Assembly: GCA_017632935.1 (NCBI GenBank)
Contig: JAGBQJ010000019.1
Coordinates: 41,943 to 105,942, forward strand
Reading direction: 5' to 3'
DNA: 64,000 nt
Origin: Bacteroidales bacterium
GTDB lineage: Bacteria > Bacteroidota > Bacteroidia > Bacteroidales > F082
The first letter of the stretch is position 1. Every line of letters begins with the position of its first letter. The notes under the pieces were generated by a model. That model saw only the letters and a list, made by a program, of their open reading frames with translations, made no database searches and was not told where the DNA came from. Of this stretch, positions 43,391 through 52,885 are shown piece by piece. The position numbers and the translations under genes are program-made.

Positions 43391-44197
43391 TTATTTCTGT
43401 ATCGCGGTTTCCAATAGTCTCAAGCGATGTGTGCCATCGGGTTGGGAAATAAGTTTAATCTTTATCCAACCTAGCTTTTCATCCCCACTATTTTCAGTGA
43501 TTTTGAAACCAATATAATTATCTGTATCTAATGGGAAGTTAAAGCAAACAAATTCTTCATAAACCGAGGAGTAATTAATGATGCCGTTGATGGGATAGGG
43601 GTCAAAATCGTAACGATAAGTGGGTTGATAATTAATTTCTAAGCATGGATTATGTATTGGGAATTGAGGGGAAATATCTTTTATTGAAAGATGATCTCCT
43701 TTGTTGTATGCTATTGCTTGATAAGTATAGAATTCTTGACAGAAGTCATTTTCATAAGTCTTTTCGCATGAGTAGATGATGTTTTTATAAACGCGAATGG
43801 TGTCTCCATAAATGATGTCGGTTGTATCGCAATGTGTGTATTTATTATAAGATAGGCTTTCATATGATAATACAGTATTGTATTCCACCGCCATGATAGA
43901 AGTCTTGGAAAAGAGTTCAGGATTATGGTTGTCATATTCTGAGCCAGTGAGTGATTCGATTTGGATATCCTTAACGCCATCGCCATTCAAATCAATGAAA
44001 CTTCCGCATTTGTATAGCTCAGAAAAAAGATCCTCATCGAATGTATGTGTATAGGGCAAGAATGTGCTGTCGTAAGTGGTTACAATCATTCCTTCTGAGT
44101 CACCAATCACAATTGTCTCCGAATCGGATGACTCTTTACATGATGGCATAATGCATATTGCTGCAAGAGCCAACGCAAAAAACAATGTTTTCTTCAT
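43391..44197 (-). CDS. Lipoprotein of unknown function with EF-hand-like loop
   Basis: A 268-residue predicted lipoprotein, MKKTLFFALALAAICIMPS-C20. Residues 65-80 include IDLNGDGVKDIQIE, the DxNxDGxxD calcium loop that is common in secreted repeat proteins (dockerin/FG-GAP type). The rest is beta-rich with many tyrosines and four further cysteines, which could form disulphides. It ends at LLETAIQK. No family is recognised. A -7 box, TATATTTG on the minus strand, lies near 44231. The next gene upstream on this strand is separated by the 131-bp repeat element. Confidence 0.65.
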   Translation of the reverse strand: MKKTLFFALALAAICIMPSCKESSDSETIVIGDSEGMIVTTYDSTFLPYTHTFDEDLFSELYKCGSFIDLNGDGVKDIQIESLTGSEYDNHNPELFSKTSIMAVEYNTVLSYESLSYNKYTHCDTTDIIYGDTIRVYKNIIYSCEKTYENDFCQEFYTYQAIAYNKGDHLSIKDISPQFPIHNPCLEINYQPTYRYDFDPYPINGIINYSSVYEEFVCFNFPLDTDNYIGFKITENSGDEKLGWIKIKLISQPDGTHRLRLLETAIQK

Positions 44198-44318
44198 TTC
44201 AAGTTGAGTTTTAGTTTTTAAAAGCGGTTGCAAATATAGTAAAAATCATTGCGAAAAACTTCGTTGCGAAAATTTTCGCAATAATTCTTGTTGTGGCTTT
44301 GCCGTGAAACAAAGCAGA

Positions 44319-44449
44319 TGAGATTCCCTTCGGGAATGGAGGATGTCGTTTGTGTTTCCTGCGGCGGCACAAACCACTTACCAGCATGTAACATCTCCCA
44401 CCGCCGCTGTGTAACTAAAACATGAACTCCATTCCCGAAGGGAATCTCA
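44319..44449. repeat. 130-bp element with nested hairpins, copy 1
   Basis: The ends are perfect inverted copies of TGAGATTCCCTTCGGGAATG (then GA), and each end is itself an ATTCCC-3-GGGAAT hairpin. Inside, TGCGGCGGCA and CACCGCCGC form a second stem, followed by TGTAACTA. It lies between the NlpC/P60 gene's stop codon and the lipoprotein gene. The second copy at 47429 has the same plan with different filler. Confidence 0.85.
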
Positions 44450-44455
44450 ATGATA

Positions 44456-45223
44456 TTATACTATCCGCTTAACCACCTGCAACCGATGCGTATGCTCGTT
44501 CCGCTCCTTGTTAAAGATGCCCGTCTGGTCCAAATAGTCGATGCGGACCTGACCCGAACAGTGGATGATTTGCTCATTGCCCATGACGATGCCCACATGG
44601 GTGATGAGGCCGTCCTCATCGCCAAAGAAGGCTAAGTCGCCGGGTTGGGTCTCCTGCAGGAAATACACCAACTCGCCGCATGCAACCTGCTGGTTGGCAT
44701 CGCGGGGCAGGCTGAGTCCCGCCAAGCGGCCGCAGACCTGCGTCAAGCCCGAGCAGTCGATGCCCATCACGGAGCATCCGCCCCAGAGATAAGGTGCGTC
44801 GAGTAGCAACTTGGCATAATCGACCATCCGCTCGGGATGGGCCTCGGTCGGCCTTTCGATGGCATTGGGATGCGGCTCATAGAGCACCGTACCCATACTC
44901 AGCAGTTTGCCTTGGTAGGTTGCGACAGGTTTATTAATAAGGTAGACCTGTTTCGTTTTCAAGGCATAATATTCTTCCTCGCTGATTTCGCAAAACTGTT
45001 TCGCTTGAATCCAGCCTTGGTAAAAGTCGAAGGCTTCCGTATCGGTTTCTGAGCTTGTCAAGGGCATCGAAGAACCATTTTGGAATCGAATCAACACCCA
45101 TTCATGAGTCTTGTCCAGGACCGTATAGGTTTCATTATAAAGCAGTTGTGTTACCATTTCCGAAGCGTGCCGAGCTTCCTTGCGGACTGGAATGACGGAT
45201 AAATTGCAGATGCCGTAGGTCAT
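44456..45223 (-). CDS. Cytoplasmic NlpC/P60 peptidase with SH3 domains
   Basis: A 255-residue protein without signal peptide. Two bacterial SH3-like domains (about 5-60 with PVRKEARHASEMVTQLL, and 65-115) precede the NlpC/P60 domain. Catalytic residues: GIDCSGLTQ (Cys, about 156), ITHVGIVMG (His, about 207) and a third polar residue in QIIHCSGQVRID. Length and domain order match gamma-D-glutamyl-L-diamino acid endopeptidases such as YkfC of Bacillus and its Bacteroides relatives, which recycle cell-wall peptides in the cytoplasm. Confidence 0.88.
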   Translation of the reverse strand: MTYGICNLSVIPVRKEARHASEMVTQLLYNETYTVLDKTHEWVLIRFQNGSSMPLTSSETDTEAFDFYQGWIQAKQFCEISEEEYYALKTKQVYLINKPVATYQGKLLSMGTVLYEPHPNAIERPTEAHPERMVDYAKLLLDAPYLWGGCSVMGIDCSGLTQVCGRLAGLSLPRDANQQVACGELVYFLQETQPGDLAFFGDEDGLITHVGIVMGNEQIIHCSGQVRIDYLDQTGIFNKERNEHTHRLQVVKRIV

Positions 45224-45367
45224 AATTTGACTGGTTTTTCTGACCGCTAAATTAGCGAACTATTCGTTGCAAAGCGCCTTTTTTAGCCGTTTTTTTTCAA
45301 TCGATTGGAGTTTTTCTTAATTTAGCCCTCGGATTAATCGGTAATGCTGATTATTAAGTATTTGATT

Positions 45368-47428
45368 ATGAGTAAGATAAAGAATTTCTTTAATAAAATA
45401 AGGCATAGTTATTATAGTATAGGTAAGGTGCTCGTTTTTGTGGCGGCGACGGCGTTGGTGTGCTGGCAGATGCCGCGCACGGGCAAGTTCAAGTACGAGT
45501 ACCAGCTGTCGAAACCTTGGCAGCATGAGACTTTGTATGCACCGTTTGACTTCCCGATCTACAAGGATTTTGAAACCATAAGCGCGGAGATGGAAGCCGC
45601 CAGAGACAAGGTGAAGCCTGTCTTTGTGTTCAACGACGACGAGATGGTAGCCTCACGTAACCTCTTGTTTGTCAACTTCGATGCGAAATGGGACGCGGCT
45701 TCGCACTTCGACCGCGACCTCAATCTGGACTGCCTCTTCAACGTGTTCGACTCCATCGAAGAGCAGGGCATTGTGGCCTACGACAATGCCACGACCAACT
45801 TGAAACCCGAGTCGGAGGTGAGCATCATCCGCAACAAAGTGATACGCACGGCTCGCTATGGCGACCTCTATAGCATGAATAGTGCTACCGAAGCCGTGGC
45901 GGAACGCTTGGAACAGGCTGGTAACCAATATGATAAAAAGCTTATCTCTGAACTTCTCAATGGTGCCTTACGCCAGAATGTGTTCTACAATGCCGACATT
46001 ACCAAGGCTGAGACCGATAAGGCCGTGTCAGCAGTGCCGCTTACCTACGGCATGGTGCAACAGGATGAGCTGATTGTTTCGGAAGGTACACTCGTTGATG
46101 CGCATACCTATAACGTGCTGAATTCCTTGCAGCGCGAGTATGCCTCTCGTTCGATGTCGAGCGACGACTCGTTGCGCATTTTGTTGAGCCAACTCTTCCT
46201 TGTGGCTATGGTCTTTGCACTGATAGGCTTGTACGGTAACAAATTGCACAAGAAAGTGTTTTCGCAGCTGAAGAACATCGTCCTGCTTCTGACGCTTATG
46301 CTGCTGATTATCATTCCGTCGTATGTGTTGGTCAAGTTCTTCCCGGGCTTGATTTATATGATGCCTGTTTGCCTTTTGGCCATCATGGTAGGCTCATTCT
46401 TCAACCTGCGTCTGGCCTTCTCCACCCAAGTTTTTGCCGTGATGCTGATTTCACTTGTGGTGCCTAATCCCTTCCAGTTTATCTTCATGCAGTTGGTGGC
46501 CACGGTGCTGACGGTGTTCAGTATGTCGAACACAAGGGCGCATCACCGCTTCATCCAGGCGGCTTTGTTCGCTTTTGTGGGCTACCTATTGGTCTATCTC
46601 TCCTTCACCTTCTTGACGACATCCGAAATTGAATGGAGGGTGGTGCTTCTGTTGGTGTTCAATGCGCTGCTTACCTTGCTGGCGCAACCTCTCATTCTCT
46701 TGCTTGAGCGTATCTTTGGCGTGACCACCTCGCTCTCGTTGATGGAGCTGAGCAACACCAATACTCCGTTGCTGCGTGAGTTGGCGACCACCGCTCCTGG
46801 CACCTTCCAACACTCCATTCAAGTGGCCAACCTCTGCGAGGAAGTGCTGTTCGAGATTGGTGGCGACACGGTTTTGGCCCGTACGGGTGCCTTGTACCAC
46901 GATATCGGCAAAATGAAAAATCCAATGTACTTTACCGAAAACCAACATGGTGCCTATAGCCCACACAACGACCTTTCCAACGTCGAAAGTGCCGAAATCA
47001 TCATCTCGCATGTGACCGACGGCATCGAACTGGCGCACAAGAATCACATCCCTGAACGCATCATCGACTTCATCCGCACTCACCATGGCACACGTCGCAC
47101 CGATTATTTCTACATCAACGAGCAGAAGGCGCATCCCGACGAGGAAATTGACCCGACGCCTTTCACCTATCACGGTCCGGCACCGTTCTCTCGCGAGACC
47201 GCCGTGCTGATGATGGCTGACAGCATCGAAGCTGCCTCACATAGCCTCAAGGAGCCTGACGAAAAGAAAATCAGCGACTTGGTGGACAACATCATCAACA
47301 AGCAAATGGAGGCGGGGCAGTTCCTCAACACCGACCTCACCCTTCACGACATCGAAACCTGTCGCAAGGTCTTGAAGAAGAAACTGATGAATATCTATCA
47401 CGTCAGGATTGCATATCCGGAGAAGTGA
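45368..47428 (+). CDS. 7TM-HD membrane phosphodiesterase (PgpH-like, c-di-AMP)
   Basis: A 686-residue inner-membrane protein: one N-terminal helix (about 20-38), an extracytoplasmic 7TMR-HDED domain (about 40-265), seven membrane helices (270-450), and a cytoplasmic HD domain (about 470-680) with FQHSIQVANL, ALYHDIGKMKNP (HD pair), ISHV, HHGTRRT and MMADSIEAAS. PgpH-type enzymes degrade cyclic di-AMP, a signal tied to wall and potassium balance. The ATG at 45368 (MSKIKNFFNKI) is chosen; the ATG at 45344 would add eight residues. The stop codon abuts the second 130-bp repeat. Confidence 0.9.
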   Translation: MSKIKNFFNKIRHSYYSIGKVLVFVAATALVCWQMPRTGKFKYEYQLSKPWQHETLYAPFDFPIYKDFETISAEMEAARDKVKPVFVFNDDEMVASRNLLFVNFDAKWDAASHFDRDLNLDCLFNVFDSIEEQGIVAYDNATTNLKPESEVSIIRNKVIRTARYGDLYSMNSATEAVAERLEQAGNQYDKKLISELLNGALRQNVFYNADITKAETDKAVSAVPLTYGMVQQDELIVSEGTLVDAHTYNVLNSLQREYASRSMSSDDSLRILLSQLFLVAMVFALIGLYGNKLHKKVFSQLKNIVLLLTLMLLIIIPSYVLVKFFPGLIYMMPVCLLAIMVGSFFNLRLAFSTQVFAVMLISLVVPNPFQFIFMQLVATVLTVFSMSNTRAHHRFIQAALFAFVGYLLVYLSFTFLTTSEIEWRVVLLLVFNALLTLLAQPLILLLERIFGVTTSLSLMELSNTNTPLLRELATTAPGTFQHSIQVANLCEEVLFEIGGDTVLARTGALYHDIGKMKNPMYFTENQHGAYSPHNDLSNVESAEIIISHVTDGIELAHKNHIPERIIDFIRTHHGTRRTDYFYINEQKAHPDEEIDPTPFTYHGPAPFSRETAVLMMADSIEAASHSLKEPDEKKISDLVDNIINKQMEAGQFLNTDLTLHDIETCRKVLKKKLMNIYHVRIAYPEK

Positions 47429-47556
47429 TGAGATTCCCTACGGGAATGGAGGGCTGGTTTGATGTATATTGCGGCGGCAAATAACGCCTACTGACGGTAA
47501 ACGCCACAAGCCGCCGCTATGTAACTATTGTAAAACTCCATTCCCGCAGGGAATCT
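47429..47556. repeat. 130-bp element with nested hairpins, copy 2
   Basis: Same plan as 44319-44449: end hairpins ATTCCCTACGGGAAT and ATTCCCGCAGGGAAT (one mismatch between the ends, in the loop), inner GCGGCGGC / GCCGCCGC stem, then TATGTAACTA. It runs exactly from the base after the 7TM-HD stop codon to the stop codon of the convergent WbqC gene, so it is the whole intergenic region and probably the bidirectional terminator. Confidence 0.85.
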
Positions 47557-48160
47557 ATTGGAGTAATTGCAGATACCCCATCGCCTCCGGCCCTTCATTG
47601 AAGATTAAATCCAGAACGCTCAAATTAGGCGCGAAAGGAAACTTGGTGCTGAAAACCTGATAGTATTCTGGGAATGAGCCGTTTTCAAAAGCCTTTTTTG
47701 GACTGAACGCCTCGCGAAGGTCGTTTTCTACCTCGCGGACATAATCCGTCGTGTGCACAATTCCCTTTTTGACTTTCAGCATCTTCAACACCGCCTGCAA
47801 AGCTGCGTCGTTCAGATCGATGAGCCGCTCGAAATGGTCTTCAAAAATGGGCCTCAGATAATCATAGTAATGGTCGAAATAAGGCGCGGCTTTGTAAGCC
47901 GACTCCAGACATCGGCTGTGAATGTGTTGCCAAGGCTCGATGGGACTAATGACCATATCCTTGGTCATGGTGTGGTTGCCGTTCACCTTCACCACGGGTA
48001 CACTGAGGCTTTCCACCCCGTTGGCAGTCATCACTCGACATCGGTTGCGATAAGTCTGTTTATGATAGGTCTCGTAAACCTCGATGACAGGCGTCTCTTC
48101 GGCAAGGAAGCGAGCCATATAGCTGATGCTTGGAAAATAAGCTGTGGTGAAGAGCGTCAT
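47555..48160 (-). CDS. WbqC-family protein
   Basis: A 201-residue soluble protein of the WbqC-like family (first described in O-antigen gene clusters). Family marks: TTAYFPSISYMARFL at the N-terminus, YHKQTYRNRCRVMTANG, LSVPVVK, the SPIEPWQHIHSRCLESAYKAAPYFDHY core, and a PYF..Y..L..IF helix. The reaction is not well defined. The start codon overlaps the stop codon of the thioredoxin gene by four bases (translationally coupled). Confidence 0.88.
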   Translation of the reverse strand: MTLFTTAYFPSISYMARFLAEETPVIEVYETYHKQTYRNRCRVMTANGVESLSVPVVKVNGNHTMTKDMVISPIEPWQHIHSRCLESAYKAAPYFDHYYDYLRPIFEDHFERLIDLNDAALQAVLKMLKVKKGIVHTTDYVREVENDLREAFSPKKAFENGSFPEYYQVFSTKFPFAPNLSVLDLIFNEGPEAMGYLQLLQ

Positions 48161-48594
48161 TTGAGCAGTTGTTCCTCAATCACTTTCCTGTAGCCTTCTT
48201 CAGGCAAGGCCCCAACTTGTTTCATGGGTTGTCCTTCCATCGGGATGAAGAGCACCATCGGGATGCTGGTTACGTTAAAAACGCTGGACAAATCTTTTTC
48301 CTGGTCCACGTTGACCTTGTAGACGAGAAGTTTTCCGTCATATTCTTTAGCCATCTTTTCCATGATAGGTGCCACACGGCGGCAGGGACCGCACCAGTCG
48401 GCGTAGAAGTCAATGACGGCGGGCAATTTGCCCTTATATACAAAGGTGTTCGGATTACTCTCAAAGTTCCATACCTTGCTCAGGAATTCCTTGTATGTCA
48501 AGTGCTTTACTTTGGATTCTGCTGTTTTGTCTTGTGCGTTGGCGGTAAGGCCAAAAGCGATGATGGTCAGGGCGATTAGAATGCTTTTTTTCAT
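48157..48594 (-). CDS. Exported thioredoxin-fold protein
   Basis: A 145-residue protein with a signal peptide 1-20 (MKKSILIALTIIAFGLTANAQ). The thioredoxin domain has the redox motif YADWCGPCRRVAP (about residue 65), the cis-proline in TSIPMVLF, and ends in a C-terminal helix. WCGPC is the standard thioredoxin active site; the export signal places it in the periplasm, where it could reduce or isomerise disulphides of envelope proteins. The ATG at 48594 is chosen for the signal peptide. Divergent from hutI. Confidence 0.9.
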   Translation of the reverse strand: MKKSILIALTIIAFGLTANAQDKTAESKVKHLTYKEFLSKVWNFESNPNTFVYKGKLPAVIDFYADWCGPCRRVAPIMEKMAKEYDGKLLVYKVNVDQEKDLSSVFNVTSIPMVLFIPMEGQPMKQVGALPEEGYRKVIEEQLLK

Positions 48595-48682
48595 AGTGTT
48601 TCGATTTTTCGGGGACAAAAATAGCAAAAATCGTGCAAATGGCTCCTTTTTCCTTATCTTTGCAGAAAAATTTGTTGAAATC

Positions 48683-49924
48683 ATGCTAATTGTCAATATC
48701 AAAGAGCTGGTCGGCATCGAGGAAAAGGACCGACTGCTGAAACGCGGCCCCGAAATGTCCGAAACAGGAAGGATTAAGAATGCCTTCCTTTATATCAAAG
48801 GCAAAAAAATCGTCGACTACGGCCCGATGGACTCGGAGGCCTGCCGGAAATATCTTTCTGAAAACCATCGTGTTTATGACGTGAAAGGTAGCGTGGTGAT
48901 GCCCGCTTTCTGCGACTCGCACACGCATCTGGTCTATGCCAACTCGCGCGAGCTGGAGTTTGTCGACAAAATCCGCGGGCTCAGCTACGAGGAGATTGCC
49001 AAGAGGGGAGGAGGCATCCTCAACTCGGCCAAGGCAACGGCGGCAGCCTCGGAGGACGAGCTTTACGACATGGCCCAACAGCGCCTCGACGAGGTGATGC
49101 GCATGGGCACGGGCGCCATCGAGATCAAGAGCGGCTACGGCCTTACCACCGAGAGCGAGTTGAAGCTACTCCGCGTGATTCGCCGACTGAAAGAAAACTC
49201 GCCTTTGACCATCAAATCGAACTTCCTCGGGGCGCATGGTATACCAATGGAATACCGTGGTCATCAAGAGGATTATGTCGACTTGGTCATCAACGAGATG
49301 ATTCCATTGGTCGCTGCTGAGGACTTGGCCGATTTCATTGATGTGTTCTGCGACCAGGGCTTCTTCACTGTTGAGGACACCGAACGTATCCTCATGGCGG
49401 GCATCAAGTATGGCATGAGGCCGAAGATTCACGCCAACGAGATGGCCATCTCGGGCGGTGTGCAGGTGGGCGTGAAATATGGCGCCATCTCCGTCGACCA
49501 TCTTGAGCAGATGGGTGATGCCGAGATTGAGTGCCTGAAAGACACTGAGACCATGCCGACCGTGCTGCCAGGCTGTGCTTTCTTCCTCAACCTGCCGCTT
49601 TCGCCGGCACGCAAGATGATTGATTCCGGCCTTCCAGTGGCCATGGCCTCCGACTTCAACCCTGGCACTTCGCCTTCAGGCAATATGCAGCTTATCCTCT
49701 CCATGGCCTGCATCCGCTACCGCCTGACACCCGAAGAGGCCCTCAATGCCACCACGCTCAACACGGCCTATGCCATGGGCGTGAGCGACGAGGTGGGCAG
49801 TATCACAAAGGGTAAACTCGCCAACCTCATCATCACCCAGCCGATGACGCAGCTGGAATTCATGCCTTATTATTATGGCGCCAACAAGGTCGCCAAGATG
49901 ATTCTGAATGGTAGATTTGTTTAA
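48683..49924 (+). CDS. hutI: Imidazolonepropionase
   Basis: Third step of histidine breakdown: hydrolyses imidazolone-5-propionate to N-formimino-glutamate. 413 residues. Amidohydrolase motifs: PAFCDSHTHLVYANSRELEF (metal HxH, about 75), GTGAIEIKSGYGL, GAHGIP, KIHANEMAISGG and VAMASDFNPGTSPSGNM, all typical of HutI. The ATG at 48683 fits the family; -7 box TATCTTTG lies 27 bp upstream. The product is the substrate of FtcD at 55065. The other hut genes are not in the window. An envelope gene set begins 10 bp after its stop codon. Confidence 0.95.
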   Translation: MLIVNIKELVGIEEKDRLLKRGPEMSETGRIKNAFLYIKGKKIVDYGPMDSEACRKYLSENHRVYDVKGSVVMPAFCDSHTHLVYANSRELEFVDKIRGLSYEEIAKRGGGILNSAKATAAASEDELYDMAQQRLDEVMRMGTGAIEIKSGYGLTTESELKLLRVIRRLKENSPLTIKSNFLGAHGIPMEYRGHQEDYVDLVINEMIPLVAAEDLADFIDVFCDQGFFTVEDTERILMAGIKYGMRPKIHANEMAISGGVQVGVKYGAISVDHLEQMGDAEIECLKDTETMPTVLPGCAFFLNLPLSPARKMIDSGLPVAMASDFNPGTSPSGNMQLILSMACIRYRLTPEEALNATTLNTAYAMGVSDEVGSITKGKLANLIITQPMTQLEFMPYYYGANKVAKMILNGRFV

Positions 49925-49934
49925 TTCTATGAAT

Positions 49935-51467
49935 ATGAAAACAATAAGACTTTCACTTGTGACTATGGCCCTTGCGCTAACGGTCGTTGCTTGCAACAAA
50001 GAGCACTACAATGTGAGCAATGTGCATGGCATCAACGCGGAGGGCGAAGTGCTGTTGCCTGTGGCTTCCAAGTCGTTCACCGTCATGGACTTGATGGAAC
50101 GCTTTGAGATCCAGGACGAACTTGAATGGTCGGAAGCGGGCGACATGACCTTCCATTTCGATGTCGAAAAAAATGGAGTCGTGAACGGATCCGATATATT
50201 GAAATTCAATGACTTGAATTATGAAGTGGATTATGTGTTCGAAAACGAATACCAGAACATGCCGTTGCCGAATGAGGATACTTTAGTGAGTTTTGACCGC
50301 TCCATTGTTTTCGAGTCGGATCATGTACATGTGATGCGCGCTCAGATGAAGTCGGGTCGCCTTGATTTCACGGTGACGTCCAATTTCGGCAATGTGCAGC
50401 GGGTGGTGGTCCGTTCCGAAAACATCATAAATGAAGCAGGCAACGACTTCGAACTCGATCTCCCAGTTTATGACAATGCTTTTGGCTTCGATTTGGATGG
50501 TTTGCAATACGTGGCTGATACGGCTAACAAATTGAATCTCAGCTATGATTTTTATGTCCACGCTTACAGCACGTCGGAGCCGGAGCTTTCCGTTGACGTC
50601 AACATCAAGGGTAACAATTTGGTGATTAGCCAGATGCAAGGTTTCGTAGACCGTTTTGAGAGCCGAAGCAGTCTCGATTCCGTGTTTACGCTTTTCTCCG
50701 ACAATTTGGGCGGAATACTTGAAGTGAAAGGCGCAAGGATTAAGGTCAGCGAACGTAATACTTTCGGCTTGGGCGCCCGCTTGGTGGTTGATACGGCTTT
50801 GGTCTACAGTGAGGGCTTGCCACCATATTCTGTCCTTGAGCCGTTGCCTTTGTCTGTTTCCTTGCCGGCTCAAACGGAATTCCGTGAGGTGTTCAATAGG
50901 GAAGTGAACGGTCAAATCAACGCGATGGGCGGAAGGGCTTACGCTACTACCAACTTCATCGTGAATCCGGAGGGCATTCATGAGATGGTGACCGTGAACG
51001 ACACAACCCGCATTGACACACGCATTAATGTGGAGATTCCTTTCACATTCGCTGTCGATGACATCACTTATCTCGATACCGTCAACATGAATCTAGCCAA
51101 TTTGGAGTTGCCCGACATGATTGAGCAGTTGACTTTGGAAATGATGTTTACTTCCACTTTGCCGTTCACCTTGAAAGGTAGTTTCTTTATGTATGACTCT
51201 GAACACGAAAGAATTACGGATACATTGTTGCTTGATGCCAATCTGATGGAAGCCTCGTTTGACGGCGAGCCTGTCAAGACAGACTTGACCATCGTCGTTG
51301 ATGAGGACAGGATGGAGCGTGTGATGCATTCCAACCGCATCATCATGTCTTACGAACTGGACTCTGATGCGCATGACGTGGACTTGAACGTCAACCAAAA
51401 GCTCGACCTTTACCTGAAAGCCAGAGCGAAATACAATGCAGATGTTGAATTAGATGAAATGGATTGA
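49935..51467 (+). CDS. Large lipoprotein of unknown function, first gene of the radical SAM operon
   Basis: A 510-residue predicted lipoprotein, lipobox LTVVA-C18 (start at 49935; an ATG two codons earlier is possible). Almost entirely beta-strand prediction, with alternating hydrophobic residues and no cysteine after the lipobox. Three similar stretches of about 150 residues can be made out (each with 'v.vn..i.f.vdd..y.DT' features such as FAVDDITYLDTVNMNLANLELP), which suggests repeated beta-sandwich domains. No named family. Its stop codon is two bases before the next gene, a DUF5723 barrel, so it may be that barrel's partner lipoprotein. Confidence 0.7.
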   Translation: MKTIRLSLVTMALALTVVACNKEHYNVSNVHGINAEGEVLLPVASKSFTVMDLMERFEIQDELEWSEAGDMTFHFDVEKNGVVNGSDILKFNDLNYEVDYVFENEYQNMPLPNEDTLVSFDRSIVFESDHVHVMRAQMKSGRLDFTVTSNFGNVQRVVVRSENIINEAGNDFELDLPVYDNAFGFDLDGLQYVADTANKLNLSYDFYVHAYSTSEPELSVDVNIKGNNLVISQMQGFVDRFESRSSLDSVFTLFSDNLGGILEVKGARIKVSERNTFGLGARLVVDTALVYSEGLPPYSVLEPLPLSVSLPAQTEFREVFNREVNGQINAMGGRAYATTNFIVNPEGIHEMVTVNDTTRIDTRINVEIPFTFAVDDITYLDTVNMNLANLELPDMIEQLTLEMMFTSTLPFTLKGSFFMYDSEHERITDTLLLDANLMEASFDGEPVKTDLTIVVDEDRMERVMHSNRIIMSYELDSDAHDVDLNVNQKLDLYLKARAKYNADVELDEMD

Positions 51468-51469
51468 TT

Positions 51470-52885
51470 ATGAAAAAGCTAAATAGAGTATTAGCGATGT
51501 TTGTGTTGCTGTTGGTTGTGGTTGCAGCCAAGGCACAAACCGTTTCGCCCGTCGATTTTATGCGGCTCAACCCCTATCAGATGAATGCCAACCCGGCTAC
51601 GGATTTGCCTTTCCGGACAGTCGTGTCGTTTGCGATTGGTAATATTGGCTTAGACGTGCAGAACACCACGTTGCGTTACGACAACCTTTTCGAGTTTGAT
51701 GCGCAAGGTCGTCCTGCGACGGTCAACCTGAGGCAGTTTGCCAACAGCCTTGAGGAGGACAACTTCATGGGCTTCGGTTTCCACATGGACTTTTTCACTT
51801 TGTACCAACGCCTCAATACAGGCATGTTGACCATTAATTATGGTATAAAGGCGCAAGGTGATGCTTCATATAACGACGGCCTCTTCAAACTGCTGGGCTA
51901 CGGCAACGGCGCCTTTGTCGGCGAGGACAATCCTGCCAAAGTCGACATGGACCTCAACATGATGGCGTATCAGGAGTTTGCGGTGGGTTATCAGTGGAAC
52001 ATCAATGAGCGGCTGTCATTGGGCGGCAAGGCCAAGTTGCTCTTTGGCGTTGCCGACGTGAAGACCGATGCCTTCAACGCCACACTCATCACCGACCCCG
52101 ATTCCTACGCGCTTCGCATGAAGGAAAACATTGCCATGAGATTGGCGCTGCCCAGTGCGGTTTATGCTGATGAATCCGGCGCTTTGATGACCGATGGCTC
52201 TTTCGGCGTGGGTGAGCTGTTCAGTAATCCTGGCTTTGGCCTCGACTTTGCCGCCGAATACCGTTTCGACGAGCAGTTCAGTGCTGTAGCTGCCGTTCAC
52301 GACCTGGGCTTTATCCATTGGGGAAAGAACAACATCGAAATGACGGGTCAGGTAAACGACGCAGGCCAGTTCTACGACAACGGCGATTTCCTCTTCAATG
52401 GTCTGGACATGGACGAGTTGCAACGCATCGCCTCCGATGATTGGTACCGCGAGCAGTTCATGGACACTTTGAAAAACTACTTCCAATTAGACTTTGCTCC
52501 TTTGGAGAAGTACAATACCGCGTTGAATACCAATCTCTTGCTGCGTGGCAACTACGACCTTGATGCCCATAACCGTTTCAGTGCGCAAGTACAGGGACGC
52601 TTCTTGGGCAGCGGCTTCCGTCCTGCTTTCACGTTGGCCTATAACGGCTCGTTTTACGACAACCTCAACGTGTGCGCCACCTACACGGCCATGCCTCATA
52701 GCTATGACAACATAGGCCTTGGCTTCTCAGCGATGTTAGGATGCTGCAACATCTACCTGACTACCAATAACTTGCTTGGGGTTTTCAAGCCCTTGAATAC
52801 GAGCGCTTTCAACGCCCAAGTGGGTGTTGTCTTTAATATGTTTTCTCGCGAGAAGCACAGCGTAGAAAAACCTGAAAAAGAATGA
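51470..52885 (+). CDS. DUF5723-family outer-membrane barrel
   Basis: A 471-residue protein: signal peptide 1-22, then a beta-barrel body. It starts with SPVDFMRLNPYQMNANPATDLP, the signature of the Bacteroidota family DUF5723 (PorV/PorQ-like barrels). Repeated amphipathic strands with aromatic ends continue to FNMFSREKHSVEKPEKE. It should sit in the outer membrane; transport or assembly function is unknown. The start of the radical SAM gene lies inside its last codon (ATGA overlap). Confidence 0.82.
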   Translation: MKKLNRVLAMFVLLLVVVAAKAQTVSPVDFMRLNPYQMNANPATDLPFRTVVSFAIGNIGLDVQNTTLRYDNLFEFDAQGRPATVNLRQFANSLEEDNFMGFGFHMDFFTLYQRLNTGMLTINYGIKAQGDASYNDGLFKLLGYGNGAFVGEDNPAKVDMDLNMMAYQEFAVGYQWNINERLSLGGKAKLLFGVADVKTDAFNATLITDPDSYALRMKENIAMRLALPSAVYADESGALMTDGSFGVGELFSNPGFGLDFAAEYRFDEQFSAVAAVHDLGFIHWGKNNIEMTGQVNDAGQFYDNGDFLFNGLDMDELQRIASDDWYREQFMDTLKNYFQLDFAPLEKYNTALNTNLLLRGNYDLDAHNRFSAQVQGRFLGSGFRPAFTLAYNGSFYDNLNVCATYTAMPHSYDNIGLGFSAMLGCCNIYLTTNNLLGVFKPLNTSAFNAQVGVVFNMFSREKHSVEKPEKE

